DNA of 64,000 nt from SCUB01 sp041918675 (GCA_041918675.1 JAYRVF010000005.1:141231-205230); one strand, 5' to 3'. Shown: positions 1 to 12,355, counted from the stretch's first letter. The notes: generated by a model from the sequence alone, not told the origin. Program-made: numbers and translations.

Positions 1-1
1 G

Positions 2-241
2 CGATGGTTTTCGCTGCCGGAGGAAAAGGCGCTGACGGCGGCGCGCTTCGCCGCGATTGCGGCACTCGCCAGCGCTCTCTTCGGATGGCCGACGGCAACG
101 CTGGGCGGCCTGCTCGCGGTCGCGACCGGATGGGGCCTGAAATACATGCTGGTCAACCGCGCCGCGTTCACGCGCGGCCATGTCATCCGGCATACGCCGG
201 CGCGCGGACACGACGCGGCTCATGTCGTGACGGTGGATTGA
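2..241 (+). CDS. DmsC-like membrane anchor subunit, C-terminal fragment
   Basis: The window opens inside this gene. The 79 visible residues contain a hydrophobic stretch (FAAIAALASALFGW, then LGGLLAVATGWG) followed by KYMLVNRAAFTRGHVIRHTP and a short polar tail. The pattern of a last membrane helix, then K-x-x-L-V-x-R-A-x-F-x-x-G and an R-x-TPARG-like end, is what I know from the C-terminus of DMSO-reductase-type anchor subunits (DmsC family), which pass quinol electrons to a molybdopterin enzyme. It lies 42 bp before fdhD on the same strand, which fits the end of a formate dehydrogenase or other molybdoenzyme operon lying mostly outside the window. The identification rests on a short fragment. 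Confidence 0.6.
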   Translation, partial: RWFSLPEEKALTAARFAAIAALASALFGWPTATLGGLLAVATGWGLKYMLVNRAAFTRGHVIRHTPARGHDAAHVVTVD

Positions 242-283
242 GCGCGCGCGATTTCACCCGGGACCCAAGAGGCGGACGAAGCG

Positions 284-1189
284 ATGATCGCCACGGCGGA
301 AACGAACGAAGCGGCCGAGCCGGAACACGAGCCCGCGCTCATCCTTCCCGCGATACGGCTGGGACGCGTGCTCGCGCAAGACGCCGTCGCCACGGCCGAG
401 ACGGTGCGGCGCGTGTTGTGCCGCTCCCATCGCGGCGTCGGCCAGTCGACCGGCATCCGCGCGGTCGCGGAGGAGACGGCGACATCGATCACCTATGACG
501 GGTCCTCCTACGCCACCATGATGGCGACGCCCGCCGACCTCGTCGATTTCGCCATCGGCTTCAGTCTTTCCGAACGGGTGATCGATGGTCTTGCCGACAT
601 CGTCAGCCTCGACGTCGTCGCGCATCGTCCGGGGATCGAACTGCGCCTCTGGTTGAAGCCGCGGCTCGCGGCCGCGTTCGCCGACCGGCGGCGACGCCTG
701 GTCGGGCCGACCGGCTGCGGCCTGTGCGGCGTCGAGAGCCTCGCCGGCGCGTTGCCGCCGCTTCCCCGCGTTTCGTCCGGACCCCGGATGACGCCGGCCC
801 TGATCGCGGAGGCCCTGGCGAGCTTCACCTCCGGCCAGATCATGCACCGCGAGACCGGCGCGCTGCACGCGGCCGGCTTCTATGTTCCGGGAACGGGACT
901 GCTTTCGCTGCGCGAGGACATCGGCCGGCACAACGCGCTCGACAAGCTCGCCGGTGATCTCGCCCAGCGCCAGATCGCGGGCGCGGACGGCGTCGTGCTG
1001 CTGACGAGCCGGGTATCGGTGGAGATGGTGCAGAAAACCGCGACGCTCGGCGCGACCACGCTGATCGCGATTTCCGCGCCGACCGCGCTTGCGATCCGCG
1101 CGGCGGAGGAAGCCGGCATCACGCTGGTGGCGCTCGCGCGCGCCGACGGCTTCGAGGTCTTCACCGGCGGGGAGCGCCTGACGGACTAG
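284..1189 (+). CDS. fdhD: FdhD, sulfurtransferase needed for formate dehydrogenase activity
   Basis: FdhD passes sulfur from the cysteine desulfurase to the molybdenum cofactor of formate dehydrogenase. The 301-residue protein has the family hallmarks: the sulfur-carrying C-x-x-C at C145/C148 in GPTGCGLCG, the motif LREDIGRHNALDKL around residues 206-219, and the C-terminal SAPTALAIRAAEEAGITLVA segment that binds the nucleotide cofactor. The ATG at 284 has only a weak GAGG-like site upstream, but the protein length fits the family. It follows the DmsC-like anchor directly and is probably in the same transcript, implying that a formate dehydrogenase is encoded just upstream of the window. It converges on ppc with a 22 bp gap. 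Confidence 0.95.
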   Translation: MIATAETNEAAEPEHEPALILPAIRLGRVLAQDAVATAETVRRVLCRSHRGVGQSTGIRAVAEETATSITYDGSSYATMMATPADLVDFAIGFSLSERVIDGLADIVSLDVVAHRPGIELRLWLKPRLAAAFADRRRRLVGPTGCGLCGVESLAGALPPLPRVSSGPRMTPALIAEALASFTSGQIMHRETGALHAAGFYVPGTGLLSLREDIGRHNALDKLAGDLAQRQIAGADGVVLLTSRVSVEMVQKTATLGATTLIAISAPTALAIRAAEEAGITLVALARADGFEVFTGGERLTD

Positions 1190-1211
1190 GCCGCCAACCG
1201 AGGCGCCCGCG

Positions 1212-4016
1212 TCATCCCGTGTTGCGCAGGCCCGCGGCGATCCCGTTGATCGAGATCATGATGCCGCGCCGGGTCCGCTCGTCGTGCGCGCCCGTTCGCC
1301 AGCGGCGGATCAGCTCGACCTGGAGATGGTTCAGCGGCGCGATATAGGGGAAGCGATGCCGGATCGAGCGCGCCAGCGTCGGATTGTCGGCGAGGCGCTC
1401 CCGCGTGCCGGTGATGTCGTCGAGCGCCTTGACGGTGCGCGCCCACTCCGCTTCCAGCGTTCCAAAAATGCGGCGCGCGAGGTCGCGGTCGCCGGACAAT
1501 TCCGCGTAACGCCTGGCGAGCGCGAGATCCGTTTTGGCCAGCACCATGTCCATGTTGGAGAGCAGCGCGCGGAAAAACGGCCAATCGCGATTCATCCGTT
1601 GCAACAGCGCCATGCGTTCGCGCGGCGCGTCGGCGAGAAAGGCCTCGACTCCAGAGCCGAATCCGAACCAGCCCGGCAGACTGACGCGCGCCTGGCCCCA
1701 TGAGAAGCTCCACGGGATCGCGCGCAGGTCCTCGATGCGGCGGGATTGGCCGCGCGACGCGGGGCGCGAGCCGATGTTGAGCTCGGCGATCTCGGCGATC
1801 GGCGTGGCGCTGAAGAAGTAGTCGACGAAGCCCGGCGTCTCGTAGACCAGCATGCGATAGGCCTTCGTGCTCGCTTGCGAGATGCTTTCCGCCGCGGCGA
1901 TGAATGGATCCGGCACGGTGTGATGGTTCTTGAGCAGCGTCGCCTCCAGCGTCGCCGCGACCAGCGCTTCGAGGTTGCGCCGCGCGATTTCCGGGTTGGC
2001 GTATTTCGACGCGATGACCTCGCCCTGCTCCGTCAGCCTGATTTGTCCGTTCACGGTTCCCGGCGGCTGCGCCAGGATCGCCTGATAGCTCGGGCCGCCG
2101 CCGCGGCCGACCGTCCCACCCCGGCCATGGAACAGCCGCAGCACGATGCCGTCGCACTCCGAGAAAAACTCGGCGAGCGCGGTCGAGGCGCGGTAGAGCT
2201 CCCAATTGCTGGTGAAGATGCCGCCGTCCTTGTTGCTGTCCGAATAGCCGAGCATGATCTCCTGCAACGCGCCGGACGCGCGCACCAGGTCGCGGATGCC
2301 GGGAAGCGCGAGGAATTCACGCATGATCGGCGCGGCGTGACGCAGATCGCGGATGGTTTCAAACAGCGGCACGACCAGCAACGCCGCCGACGCGCCCTCG
2401 TCGCCGAGCACGCCGCGCATCAGCGCGCATTCCTTCTGCAACACCAGCACTTCGAGAAGATCGCTGACCGCCTCGGTATGGCTGATGATGTAGTGGCGGA
2501 TGCCATCGGCGCCGTACGCCGCGCGCGATTCCCGCGCCGCGTTGAGCACGGCGAGTTCGCTCTCGGTCCGCGGCGAATAGGCGACGCCCGGAATTCGCAG
2601 CGGCCGCGGATCGCGCAGCAGGCCGAGCAGCAGTTCGCGCTTGTCCGCCTCGCCGAGGCTCGCGTAATCGGGCGCCACCCGCGCCGCGCGCAGCATCTCG
2701 GCCAGCGTCTCCTCGTGCCGATCCGAATTCTGGCGGATGTCCACCACCGCGAGGTGGAAACCGAAAACCTCGATCGCGCGACGCAGCGGCGCGAGCCGCG
2801 CGCGCGCCAGCATCTCGCCGTGGTGCGCCTTGAGCGAATCCTCGATCACGCCGAGATCGGCCAGCAGCTCCTCGGCGCGGACGTAGGGCGCGGCGGCGGG
2901 CGTCGCGCGACGCGGCGCGATCGTTCCGGTCAGCCGCTCCAAGGTCGCCGCCAGGCGCGCGTAGATCCCGATGATGGCCCGCCGATAGGGCTGATCGTCG
3001 CGATGCGGATTGCGATCGCCGGACCGGTCGGCGAGTGTGTCGACGGCGGGCGAGCAACCGACCAGATTGCGCGAGGTCGACAGTTCCGCGCCCAGTTCGT
3101 GAATCTCGGCGAGATAATGGCGCAGCGCGACCTCGCATTGCTGGCGGAACGCGTCCTTGAGGCTGTCGGCGTCGACATTGGGATTGCCGTCGCGATCGCC
3201 GCCGATCCACGAGCCCATGCGGAAGAACGGCGCGACGCGTTCGCCGCCGAAGCGCTCCTCCAGCTCGGCGTAGAGGCGCGGAATCTCGCGCAGGAACGCG
3301 GTCTGATAGTAGCTCAGCGAGTTCTCGATCTCGTCGTGGACCGTCAGGCGCGAGGCGCGCAGAAGGCTCGTCTGCCACATCTGCACCACGCGCGTCTTCA
3401 ACAGCGCCTCGTTCTCGCGCGTTTCGCGCTCGCCGCGCGGATGCTCGCGCGCGGCGAGCAGGCGCGCGATCGAGCTTTCGACATCGAGCAACGTCTTGCG
3501 CCGGGCCTCGGTCGGATGCGCGGTGAGCACGGGCGAGACCATGCCGCGCTCAAGCGCCCGCGACGCGGCCGCGGGAGAAATGCCGGCCTCCTTGAGAAGG
3601 CGGCAGGTCGCGGCCAGGCCGCCGACCTGTTCGTGAATCAGATCATGGCGCTGCTCGTGCGCCTCGCGGCGGCGGATATAGTGGCGATCCTCCGCGATGT
3701 TGGCCAGATGAGAGAAATAGGTGAATGCGCGCGCGACCAGGATCGCCTGCTCGGTCGTCAGCGCGCGCATGATGGCGTCGAGCCGCCGCCCGGCCTCGAC
3801 ATCGGCGTCGCGTTCGAGGGCGACGCTGAGCACGCGGATATTCTCGATCCGCGCGAACATCTCCTCGCCTTCCTGCTCGCGGATCGTGGCGCCGAGAATC
3901 TGCCCGAGCAGGCGGATGTCCTCGATCAGCGGCGCGTCCTTCACCGGCTCGCTCTTGAGTGACGCGGAAGACAATCGGCCGGTCTTGCTGGGCTTCAACG
4001 GAGCACCTTGGAGCAC
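1212..4016 (-). CDS. ppc: Phosphoenolpyruvate carboxylase
   Basis: Carboxylates PEP with bicarbonate to oxaloacetate, the anaplerotic entry to the TCA cycle. The protein (about 934 residues) carries the family signatures in order: VLTAHPTEARRKT (catalytic His), GGDRDGNPNV, GYSDSNKDGG, the glycine loop FHGRGGTVGRGGGP, and the invariant C-terminus ending GLRNTG. The start is uncertain. The reading frame stays open to a TTG at 4076; I use the GTG at 4016, but the TTG at 3998 has a better Shine-Dalgarno-like AAGGTG. No ATG occurs before the conserved region, so initiation is almost certainly at a non-ATG codon. A perfect 10-bp tandem duplication (ggagcacctt twice, near 4000-4020) sits in this start region. 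Cytoplasmic. Confidence 0.96.
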   Translation of the reverse strand: MLQGAPLKPSKTGRLSSASLKSEPVKDAPLIEDIRLLGQILGATIREQEGEEMFARIENIRVLSVALERDADVEAGRRLDAIMRALTTEQAILVARAFTYFSHLANIAEDRHYIRRREAHEQRHDLIHEQVGGLAATCRLLKEAGISPAAASRALERGMVSPVLTAHPTEARRKTLLDVESSIARLLAAREHPRGERETRENEALLKTRVVQMWQTSLLRASRLTVHDEIENSLSYYQTAFLREIPRLYAELEERFGGERVAPFFRMGSWIGGDRDGNPNVDADSLKDAFRQQCEVALRHYLAEIHELGAELSTSRNLVGCSPAVDTLADRSGDRNPHRDDQPYRRAIIGIYARLAATLERLTGTIAPRRATPAAAPYVRAEELLADLGVIEDSLKAHHGEMLARARLAPLRRAIEVFGFHLAVVDIRQNSDRHEETLAEMLRAARVAPDYASLGEADKRELLLGLLRDPRPLRIPGVAYSPRTESELAVLNAARESRAAYGADGIRHYIISHTEAVSDLLEVLVLQKECALMRGVLGDEGASAALLVVPLFETIRDLRHAAPIMREFLALPGIRDLVRASGALQEIMLGYSDSNKDGGIFTSNWELYRASTALAEFFSECDGIVLRLFHGRGGTVGRGGGPSYQAILAQPPGTVNGQIRLTEQGEVIASKYANPEIARRNLEALVAATLEATLLKNHHTVPDPFIAAAESISQASTKAYRMLVYETPGFVDYFFSATPIAEIAELNIGSRPASRGQSRRIEDLRAIPWSFSWGQARVSLPGWFGFGSGVEAFLADAPRERMALLQRMNRDWPFFRALLSNMDMVLAKTDLALARRYAELSGDRDLARRIFGTLEAEWARTVKALDDITGTRERLADNPTLARSIRHRFPYIAPLNHLQVELIRRWRTGAHDERTRRGIMISINGIAAGLRNTG

Positions 4017-4144
4017 CTTGAGAGACGCACGTCGCGTCGGTTGGGTGATTTGACGGGGCACCGGCGGCCCGGCCAAGAATTCAAACTATCGCAAGCCGAC
4101 AAGTCGAAGTCCACCGGGGGCGAACATTGTCGGTCGTGGGAAGC

Positions 4145-4165
4145 CGCGCGCGCCGTCCGCGCGCG
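4145..4165. other. Alternating CG inverted repeat
   Basis: Two CGCGCGCG octamers separated by CCGTC lie between the AraC-family gene and ppc. They can pair as an 8-bp hairpin. There is no T-run, so it is at best a weak or factor-assisted terminator or an mRNA-end stabiliser for the AraC transcript. In such GC-rich DNA it may also be chance. Confidence 0.25.
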
Positions 4166-4184
4166 CCGGGGCGAAGTCCGGCGC

Positions 4185-5189
4185 TTAAGGCCAGTCGGCG
4201 AAGGTGAGTGGTTCCGGGCGCGTCTGGTTCGCCGCGTCCCGCTTGGCGATCTCGCGGCGATAGCGCCCCGGCGGCAAACCCATCCGTCGCGCGAAGAAGC
4301 GGTTGAAATAGCCGGGGTCCTTGAAACCGAGAATGAAGGCGAGCTGCTTGGTGGTGATCGCGGAAATCTCCAGCCGCGCGATCGCTTCGTTCATGACGCG
4401 CTGCTGAATGAGAACGCGCGGCGAGCGCCCCAATTGCCGGGTGCAGATGGCGTGCAGACGGTCCACCGTCAGGCCGAGCTGCTCGGCGTAACTCGCCACG
4501 CTCCATTGCTCGCGGAAATGCTCCTCGACGAGTTGGCGGAAGCGCGACAGCAGCGCCGGCGTCTCGGCGGCATGGCCCCCGCCGAGCGCTCCCGCGCCGA
4601 TGTGGCGCCACAATTCCACGAAGCAGATCACCAGCGCCGAGGAAATCAACGTCGACCAGCCGGCCCCCCGGACCTGGAGCTCGCGCGAGACGACCGCCAT
4701 GACGCGCGCGAGCAGGTCGCTCTCGTCGGCCTCGAGCCTGAGCACGAGCGGCTGCTCGGCCGCGAGCAGCGCCAGAAGTTCGGTCGCCTCCGGAATCTGG
4801 CGGAAGGTGTTTTCGAGAAGGTCGGGTTGCATGGCGAGCAGATGGCCGCGCGCGCCCGCGGCGATCTCCAGCCGGTCGACGCTACCCGCCGGCAGCCAAA
4901 CGAAGCATGGCCCCGCAAGACGCAGGCCCTCCGGCGAGAACGCGAGCGTCGCCTCGCCGGATTGCAGCAGCAGGCCATGCTGGAAGCCGCGCGTGGCCTC
5001 GGTGTTCAGCCGCCATTCGCGGGCGACGAAACCGCTCGTCACCACTTCCGCCCGCAGGCGGCTCGTCAGCGATGTGTCGGGCCGCAGGGCCGCGCTTCCC
5101 GGCCGATCCGAATGAGTGACGCGGCGGGTGCGACCATTCGCCCCGCCAATTTCACCTTTTCCATCCAGTCTTTGACCTGTTTCGTCCAT
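4185..5189 (-). CDS. AraC-family transcriptional regulator
   Basis: The C-terminal third is an AraC-type double helix-turn-helix domain: AEQLGLTVDRLHAICTRQLG followed by the signature GFKDPGYFNRFFARRMGLPPGRYR. The N-terminal ~220 residues resemble the cupin-like sensory part of this family, with a conserved-looking SGEATLAFSPEGLRLAGPC. I chose the ATG at 5189; the frame is also open to an ATG at 5210 and a TTG at 5255. It is divergent from the adjacent ABC importer and aldehyde dehydrogenase operon, with about 130 bp between the two starts, so it probably controls that operon in response to its substrate. The ligand cannot be read from sequence. Confidence 0.85.
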   Translation of the reverse strand: MDETGQRLDGKGEIGGANGRTRRVTHSDRPGSAALRPDTSLTSRLRAEVVTSGFVAREWRLNTEATRGFQHGLLLQSGEATLAFSPEGLRLAGPCFVWLPAGSVDRLEIAAGARGHLLAMQPDLLENTFRQIPEATELLALLAAEQPLVLRLEADESDLLARVMAVVSRELQVRGAGWSTLISSALVICFVELWRHIGAGALGGGHAAETPALLSRFRQLVEEHFREQWSVASYAEQLGLTVDRLHAICTRQLGRSPRVLIQQRVMNEAIARLEISAITTKQLAFILGFKDPGYFNRFFARRMGLPPGRYRREIAKRDAANQTRPEPLTFADWP

Positions 5190-5323
5190 TTTTGAATGAA
5201 AGCAAAGCATGTTCAATGCGTCAATGGGGCCGCGTCGACCAACGAGCCCCGACAATAATCGTGAGGAAACGAATGACCGGCCGCGAGACCCGCGTCCGGC
5301 ATTTGCCCATCAGGAGGCTGCAT

Positions 5324-6532
5324 ATGATTAAGACAGCGTTCTCCAGGATTGCATTGCTCGCGGCGGCCGCGCTTCTCGCCGGCACCGCCTTCGCGCAGGC
5401 ACAGGACAAGCTGCGGATCGGCTACGCGATTTCCAAGACCGGCCCCTTCGCCGGCGGCGCGGGTGTGACGACGCTCCCGAACTACCAGCTCTGGGTGAAG
5501 GACGTGAACGAGGCCGGCGGCATCACCGTCGGCGGCAAGAAGCTGCAGATCGAGGTGATCGAGTATGACGACCGCTCGAATTCGGAAGAAGCGGTCAAGG
5601 CGATCGAGCGCCTGGCGACCCAGGACAAGGTCGACATCATTCTGCCGCCCTGGAGCACGGGCCTGAACCTGGCGGTGGGCCCGACCTTCAATCGGCTCGG
5701 CTACCCGCATCTGGCGGTGACGGCGGCGACCGACCGCGCTCCGGAAATGGCGAAGCGCTGGCCGAACAGCTTCTGGTTTCTCGGCACGTCGAAGCCTGGC
5801 GCGGAAGCGCTCGTCGAGGTCATCGCCAAGCTCAAGTCCGAAAACAAGATCGGTCCAAATGTCGCGATGATCGCGGTCGCGGACGCGTTCGGCATCGAAT
5901 TGTCGTCGGCGGCGCGGCCCGCGCTCAAGGCGGCCGGCTTCAACCTCGTCCTCGACAAGAGCTACCCGCTCGGCACGCAGGACATGCAGGCCATCCTCAA
6001 GGACGCGATGGCGTCGAACGCCGACACCTTCATCGCCTTCTCCTATCCACCCGACACGATCGCCATCGGCGACGCGGCGAAGGTGCTCAACTACAATCCG
6101 AAGGTGTTCTACACGGCCGTCGGCACGGCGTTTCCCCTCTACAAGCAGAAGTTCGGCGCCAACGCCGAGGGCGTGATGGGCGTGGGCGGCTGGAATGTCG
6201 ACAGCCCCGCGCTCAAGGCCTATTTCAAGCGTCACGCCGAGGTCATCGGACGCGAGCCCGACCGCTGGGCGAGCCCTGTGACCTATGTCAGCCTGCAGAT
6301 GCTGCAACAGGCGATCGAACGCGCCGGCAAGGTCGATCACGCCGCGATCGTCAAGGAGCTGCAGACCGGCACGTTCGACACCATCATGGGCAAGATCAAA
6401 CTCGCCGATAACCTCATGCCGATCGTGTGGTGGGTCGGACAATGGCAGGGCGGCGAATTCGTCGGCCTGGCGCCGACGAAGTACGAGGGCGCCAAGCCGC
6501 CCCTGTTCCCGAAACCCGCCTGGAAGCAGTGA
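5324..6532 (+). CDS. Substrate-binding protein of branched-chain-type ABC importer
   Basis: Periplasmic receptor of the LivK/amide-type family (Peripla_BP_6). An AGGAGG ribosome site at 5312-5317 lies 6 bp before the ATG, which fixes the start. The 402-residue product begins with an n-region (KTAFSR), a hydrophobic core (IALLAAAALLAGT) and a signal peptidase site at AFAQA. The mature protein starts DKLRIGYAISKTGPFAGG, the typical first strand of these receptors. It heads the operon livK-livH-livMG-livF/aldehyde dehydrogenase. The linked vanillin/salicylaldehyde-type dehydrogenase hints that the ligand may be an aromatic or carboxylic compound rather than an amino acid; that is inference. Regulation is probably by the divergent AraC protein. 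Confidence 0.92.
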   Translation: MIKTAFSRIALLAAAALLAGTAFAQAQDKLRIGYAISKTGPFAGGAGVTTLPNYQLWVKDVNEAGGITVGGKKLQIEVIEYDDRSNSEEAVKAIERLATQDKVDIILPPWSTGLNLAVGPTFNRLGYPHLAVTAATDRAPEMAKRWPNSFWFLGTSKPGAEALVEVIAKLKSENKIGPNVAMIAVADAFGIELSSAARPALKAAGFNLVLDKSYPLGTQDMQAILKDAMASNADTFIAFSYPPDTIAIGDAAKVLNYNPKVFYTAVGTAFPLYKQKFGANAEGVMGVGGWNVDSPALKAYFKRHAEVIGREPDRWASPVTYVSLQMLQQAIERAGKVDHAAIVKELQTGTFDTIMGKIKLADNLMPIVWWVGQWQGGEFVGLAPTKYEGAKPPLFPKPAWKQ

Positions 6533-6550
6533 GCCCAGCGGACGGCGACC

Positions 6551-7426
6551 ATGCTGCTGATCGATATTCTCATTTCGGGCCTTGTGCTCGGAGGGATGTA
6601 CGCGCTCATCAGCATGGGCCTGACCCTTCAGTACGGCGTCGCGCGCATCATGAATCTCGCCTATGGCGAATTCCTGATCGCCGCCGCCTTCCTGACCTTC
6701 TGGCTGTTCACGGATCGCGCGGTGAGCCCGCTGGTCGGGCTCATCGTCGCGGTGCCGCTCGCCTTTCTCGCCAACTGGATGATCTACCGCTGGCTGCTGG
6801 TGCCGCTGGTCGACCGCGCCCGCAGCCGCGGCCAGCTTGAAGTCGACAGCATCCTGGCGACCTTCGGACTTCTGTTCGTCGTGCAGGGCACCGCCCTGTT
6901 GCTGTTCGGCGGACAATATTACAGCTACGGCTACCTTTCCGTGCCGGTCGAGATTCTCGGCACGACGCTGGCGCTCAACCGCATTCTGGTGCTGGTGGTC
7001 GCCGCCGTGATCGGCGCCGGCCTCTATCTCGCGCTGACACGAACGCGGACCGGCACCGCCATCCGCGCCATCGCCGTCAACCCGACGACCGCGCGCCTTG
7101 TCGCCATCGACGTGCGAACGGCGTCGGCTTTCGCCTTCGCGCTCGGCGGCGCGCTGGTAGCCTCCGGCGGCGTGCTGATCAGCATGTTCCTGACCTTCAA
7201 CGCCGCGATGGGCGTCGTCTTCACGATGAAGGCGCTGATCGTCATCATCATGGGAGGCGTCGGCAACGTCGCCGGCGCGCTCTTGGCCGGCCTCATCCTC
7301 GGCGTGGTCGAGACCGGCGTCGCCCGCCTGCTCGATCCGGGACTGACGCTGGCGGCGACCTACACGATCTTTCTCGCCGTGCTTCTCGTCAGGCCGCAGG
7401 GCCTGTTCGGGAGGGCGGCGAAATGA
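6551..7426 (+). CDS. livH: LivH-type ABC permease
   Basis: Inner-membrane permease of the branched-chain amino acid uptake family, 291 residues with about eight hydrophobic segments. The opening LIDILISGLVLGGMYALISM, the LTLQYGVARIMNLAYGEF signature and the GGVGNVAGALLAGLILGVVE motif near the C-terminus (cytoplasmic coupling region) are standard for LivH. It starts 18 bp after the receptor gene and its stop overlaps the start of livMG in an ATGA, so the subunits are translationally coupled. Substrate specificity follows the receptor and is unknown. Confidence 0.92.
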   Translation: MLLIDILISGLVLGGMYALISMGLTLQYGVARIMNLAYGEFLIAAAFLTFWLFTDRAVSPLVGLIVAVPLAFLANWMIYRWLLVPLVDRARSRGQLEVDSILATFGLLFVVQGTALLLFGGQYYSYGYLSVPVEILGTTLALNRILVLVVAAVIGAGLYLALTRTRTGTAIRAIAVNPTTARLVAIDVRTASAFAFALGGALVASGGVLISMFLTFNAAMGVVFTMKALIVIIMGGVGNVAGALLAGLILGVVETGVARLLDPGLTLAATYTIFLAVLLVRPQGLFGRAAK

Positions 7427-9091
7427 ATTTACGGCACGCCCCCGTCGCGGCCTTCGCCTTTCTCGCGGCGATCGCGCTTGCCGCCCTGCCCGCCTTCGCC
7501 TCCGGCTACGTGCTCGCGCTCGCGATCAGCATGATGAGCTACACGATCATGGCGACCGCCTGGGCGCTGTTTTCCGGTTCGACGCATTACATCTCGCTCG
7601 CCAGCGCCGCCTTCTTCGGCATCGGCGCCTATGCCGCGGCGATCCTCGGCGAGACGCTGCCCTGGCCGGTGGTCCTGTTCGCCGCCACGCTGATCGGCCT
7701 CGCCGTCGCGGCGATCGTCGGGCTATCGACGCTGCGGCTTTCGGGGGTCTATTTCATCATCTTCACCTTCGGCCTCGCCGAACTCGTGCGCCAGTTGGTG
7801 ACGTGGTACGAGGTCAACATCAAGGGCACGGTCGGACGCTACCTTTTTCTCGACATGCCCCAGAGCGCCATCTACTGGCAGCTTCTCGCGGTCCTCGTCG
7901 CGGTTCTGACGATCGCCTGGATGATCTCGCGCTCGCGCCTCGGCCTTGCCAGCCGCGTGATCGGCAATGACGAGGTCGTGGCGCGCCACGCCGGCATCGA
8001 CACCACCCGCGCCAAGGTCCAGCTCTTCGCCGTCAGCGCCGCGATCATGGCGCTTACCGGGGCGATCATGGCGCCGCGCTGGACCTATATCGATCCGGCG
8101 ATCGCCTTCAATCCGATGATCTCGTTCCAGGTCGTCATCATGGCGCTGCTCGGCGGCGCGGGCGCGCTGTTCGGGCCCATGCTCGGCGCCATCCCGATGG
8201 TGTTGTTGTTCGATTTCCTGACCGCGAACTTTCCCAATGCCTTCAGCGTCCTGCTCGGGCTCGCCTTCATCATCATCGTCTATTTCGTGCCGCGCGGCGT
8301 GATCGGCCTCATTCAGGACCGCTGGCCGAGCCGCGCGCGCGCGCGACCACCGGCCGCGATCTCATCCACCGACGGCGCGGTTCTCGTCGTCGACGGTCTG
8401 CAGAAATCATTCGGCGGCGTGCGCGCGGTTCACGACCTCTCGTTCGAGATCGCGCCGGGCGACATTCTCGGCCTGATCGGTCCCAACGGTTCGGGCAAGA
8501 CCAGCGTCCTCAACATGATCTCCGGCGCGCTGAAGCCCGACAAAGGGCTGATCCGCTTTCTCGGCCAACGCATCGACAACTCCCCGCCCGATCGCATCGC
8601 GACGCGAGGGATCGCGCGCACGTTCCAGCTCGTGCGCATTCTGCCCGCGCTGACGGTGCGCGAGAACGTGCTGCCGAGCCTTGCCTTTCGCGCGCGGCCG
8701 GTCACGGGGTTCGCCGCCCATGACGTGGCCGGACGCGTTCTTGCCCGCGTCGGCCTCGCGCAAAAGGCCGACCTTCCGGCCGCCGATCTGACCTATATCG
8801 ACCAGAAGCGGCTCGAACTCGCGCGCGCGCTCGCCGCCGAACCGAAGCTTCTGCTTCTCGACGAATGGCTCGCCGGCCTCAATCCGACCGAACTCGGCGA
8901 CGGCATTTCGCTCATTCACTCGCTCAAGCAGGACGGCATCAGCATCCTGATGGTCGAGCACGTCATGGACGCGATCCGCACGCTGTGCGATCGCTGCATC
9001 GTGATGAACGCCGGCCGCATGATCGCCGAGGGACGCCCGCAACTGGTGCTCGCCGACCCCGAGGTGGTGCGCGCCTATCTCGGTGATTCCA

Positions 9092-9099
<8 letters not shown>
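7423..9099 (+). CDS. LivM permease fused to LivG ATPase
   Basis: Single 558-residue polypeptide. Residues 1-300 are the second permease (LivM-like; segments ALAISMMSYTIMATAWALFSG, LSTLRLSGVYFIIFTFG, GGAGALFGPMLGAIP). After a short Arg/Ala/Pro linker (about 303-318) comes an ABC ATPase: Walker A GPNGSGKTS, a Q-loop region RTFQLVRILPALTVREN, a divergent signature LTYIDQKRLELARAL typical of LivG-type ATPases, Walker B LLLLDEW, and the switch His in VEH. Permease-ATPase fusions are known in this transporter family and ensure one-to-one assembly. The start overlaps the livH stop, and the 3' end overlaps the start of livF. Confidence 0.93.
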
Positions 9100-11446
<2,347 letters not shown>

Positions 11447-11485
11447 TCGCGAAAGGCGCCCGGCGGTCGCGCGCGGTCGACACAG

Positions 11486-12328
11486 TCACCGCGGCGCGAT
11501 GGTCACCACCACGTCGGCCGGCTTCGCCGTGAACGGCCACGACGTCGCGAGCACGTCGGCGCCGGCACGCGCGTAGGCCGCGGCGTTGACGGGATTGATG
11601 CCTCCGGCCGCGACGACGACCGGTCGCGGCGTCATGGGCCTGACCCGCGAGACCAACTCCGCGACCTCGCCAGCCTGAAATTTCTCGGCCTGGACCACGT
11701 CAAACCCCGCCTCGGCCGCGGCCATGCCCTCTTCGATGGTCATGACCTCGACGACGAGCTTCTTTTCCGGAGCGCTTGACCGCAACTCGCTGACCAGCTC
11801 GGCGAACCCGACTCGCGGGCGGAAGGCCCGGTGCTGGGGAAATACCAGGACGGTCTCTGAAAGGCCGTGCCGATGCATCACGCCGCCGCCGGCCTTGACG
11901 GCCGCGACCGCCATGGCCTTGGTTCCCGGCAAGTTCTTGCGCGTGCACGCGATCACGATGTCGGCGCGGCCGACGCGCGCCGCCGTCACCAATTCGCGCG
12001 TCGCGCTCGCAACCCCCGACCAGACTTCCATCAAGGTCTGCGCGACCTTCCACGCACGGTGAAGGCTCCCGGCCTCGCCCTCCCCGACGAGAAGCGTCGC
12101 GCCGGGCGCGACCTCCCGCCCGGAATGGACATTGACTTGCGCCTGGACGCCGGCAAGGTTGAGCAGGCTTCTCGCCTCGTCGATTCCGGCGACAACCATC
12201 GCGGAGCGGGCGGCGAAACAAATCCGCCCGGGCTGACGGCCGATGCCGAGGGATTCCGTCGTGAGGTCGCCGAAGGGCGCGTCTTCCGCGAGCAGCCTTT
12301 CGAGTTCGGTCGTCGATAACACGGACAT
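11486..12328 (-). CDS. modD: ModD, NadC-like protein of molybdenum clusters
   Basis: A 280-residue homologue of quinolinate phosphoribosyltransferase (NadC) of the ModD type, found with molybdate transport genes; its biochemical role is not established. The N-terminus LERLLAEDAPFGDLTTE and the barrel segments WSGVASATRELV, CTRKNLPGTKAMAVAAVKAGGG, HRHGLSETVLVF and VQAEKF match NadC-fold active-site regions. The phosphate-loop-like VVVAAGGINPVNAAAYARAGAD is near the C-terminus. It is divergent from modE with only 27 bp between the two start codons, so both promoters must overlap neighbouring genes or this gap. It converges with the aldehyde dehydrogenase gene. Confidence 0.88.
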   Translation of the reverse strand: MSVLSTTELERLLAEDAPFGDLTTESLGIGRQPGRICFAARSAMVVAGIDEARSLLNLAGVQAQVNVHSGREVAPGATLLVGEGEAGSLHRAWKVAQTLMEVWSGVASATRELVTAARVGRADIVIACTRKNLPGTKAMAVAAVKAGGGVMHRHGLSETVLVFPQHRAFRPRVGFAELVSELRSSAPEKKLVVEVMTIEEGMAAAEAGFDVVQAEKFQAGEVAELVSRVRPMTPRPVVVAAGGINPVNAAAYARAGADVLATSWPFTAKPADVVVTIAPR

Positions 12329-12355
12329 GATCTGTTTCGTGCGTTGGAGTTCAGG

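Noticed and set aside
1746..3962. Long plus-strand open frame opposite ppc
   Set aside because: Exact antisense of phosphoenolpyruvate carboxylase; Arg/Asp/Ala-rich composition typical of a GC-rich shadow frame, no domain.
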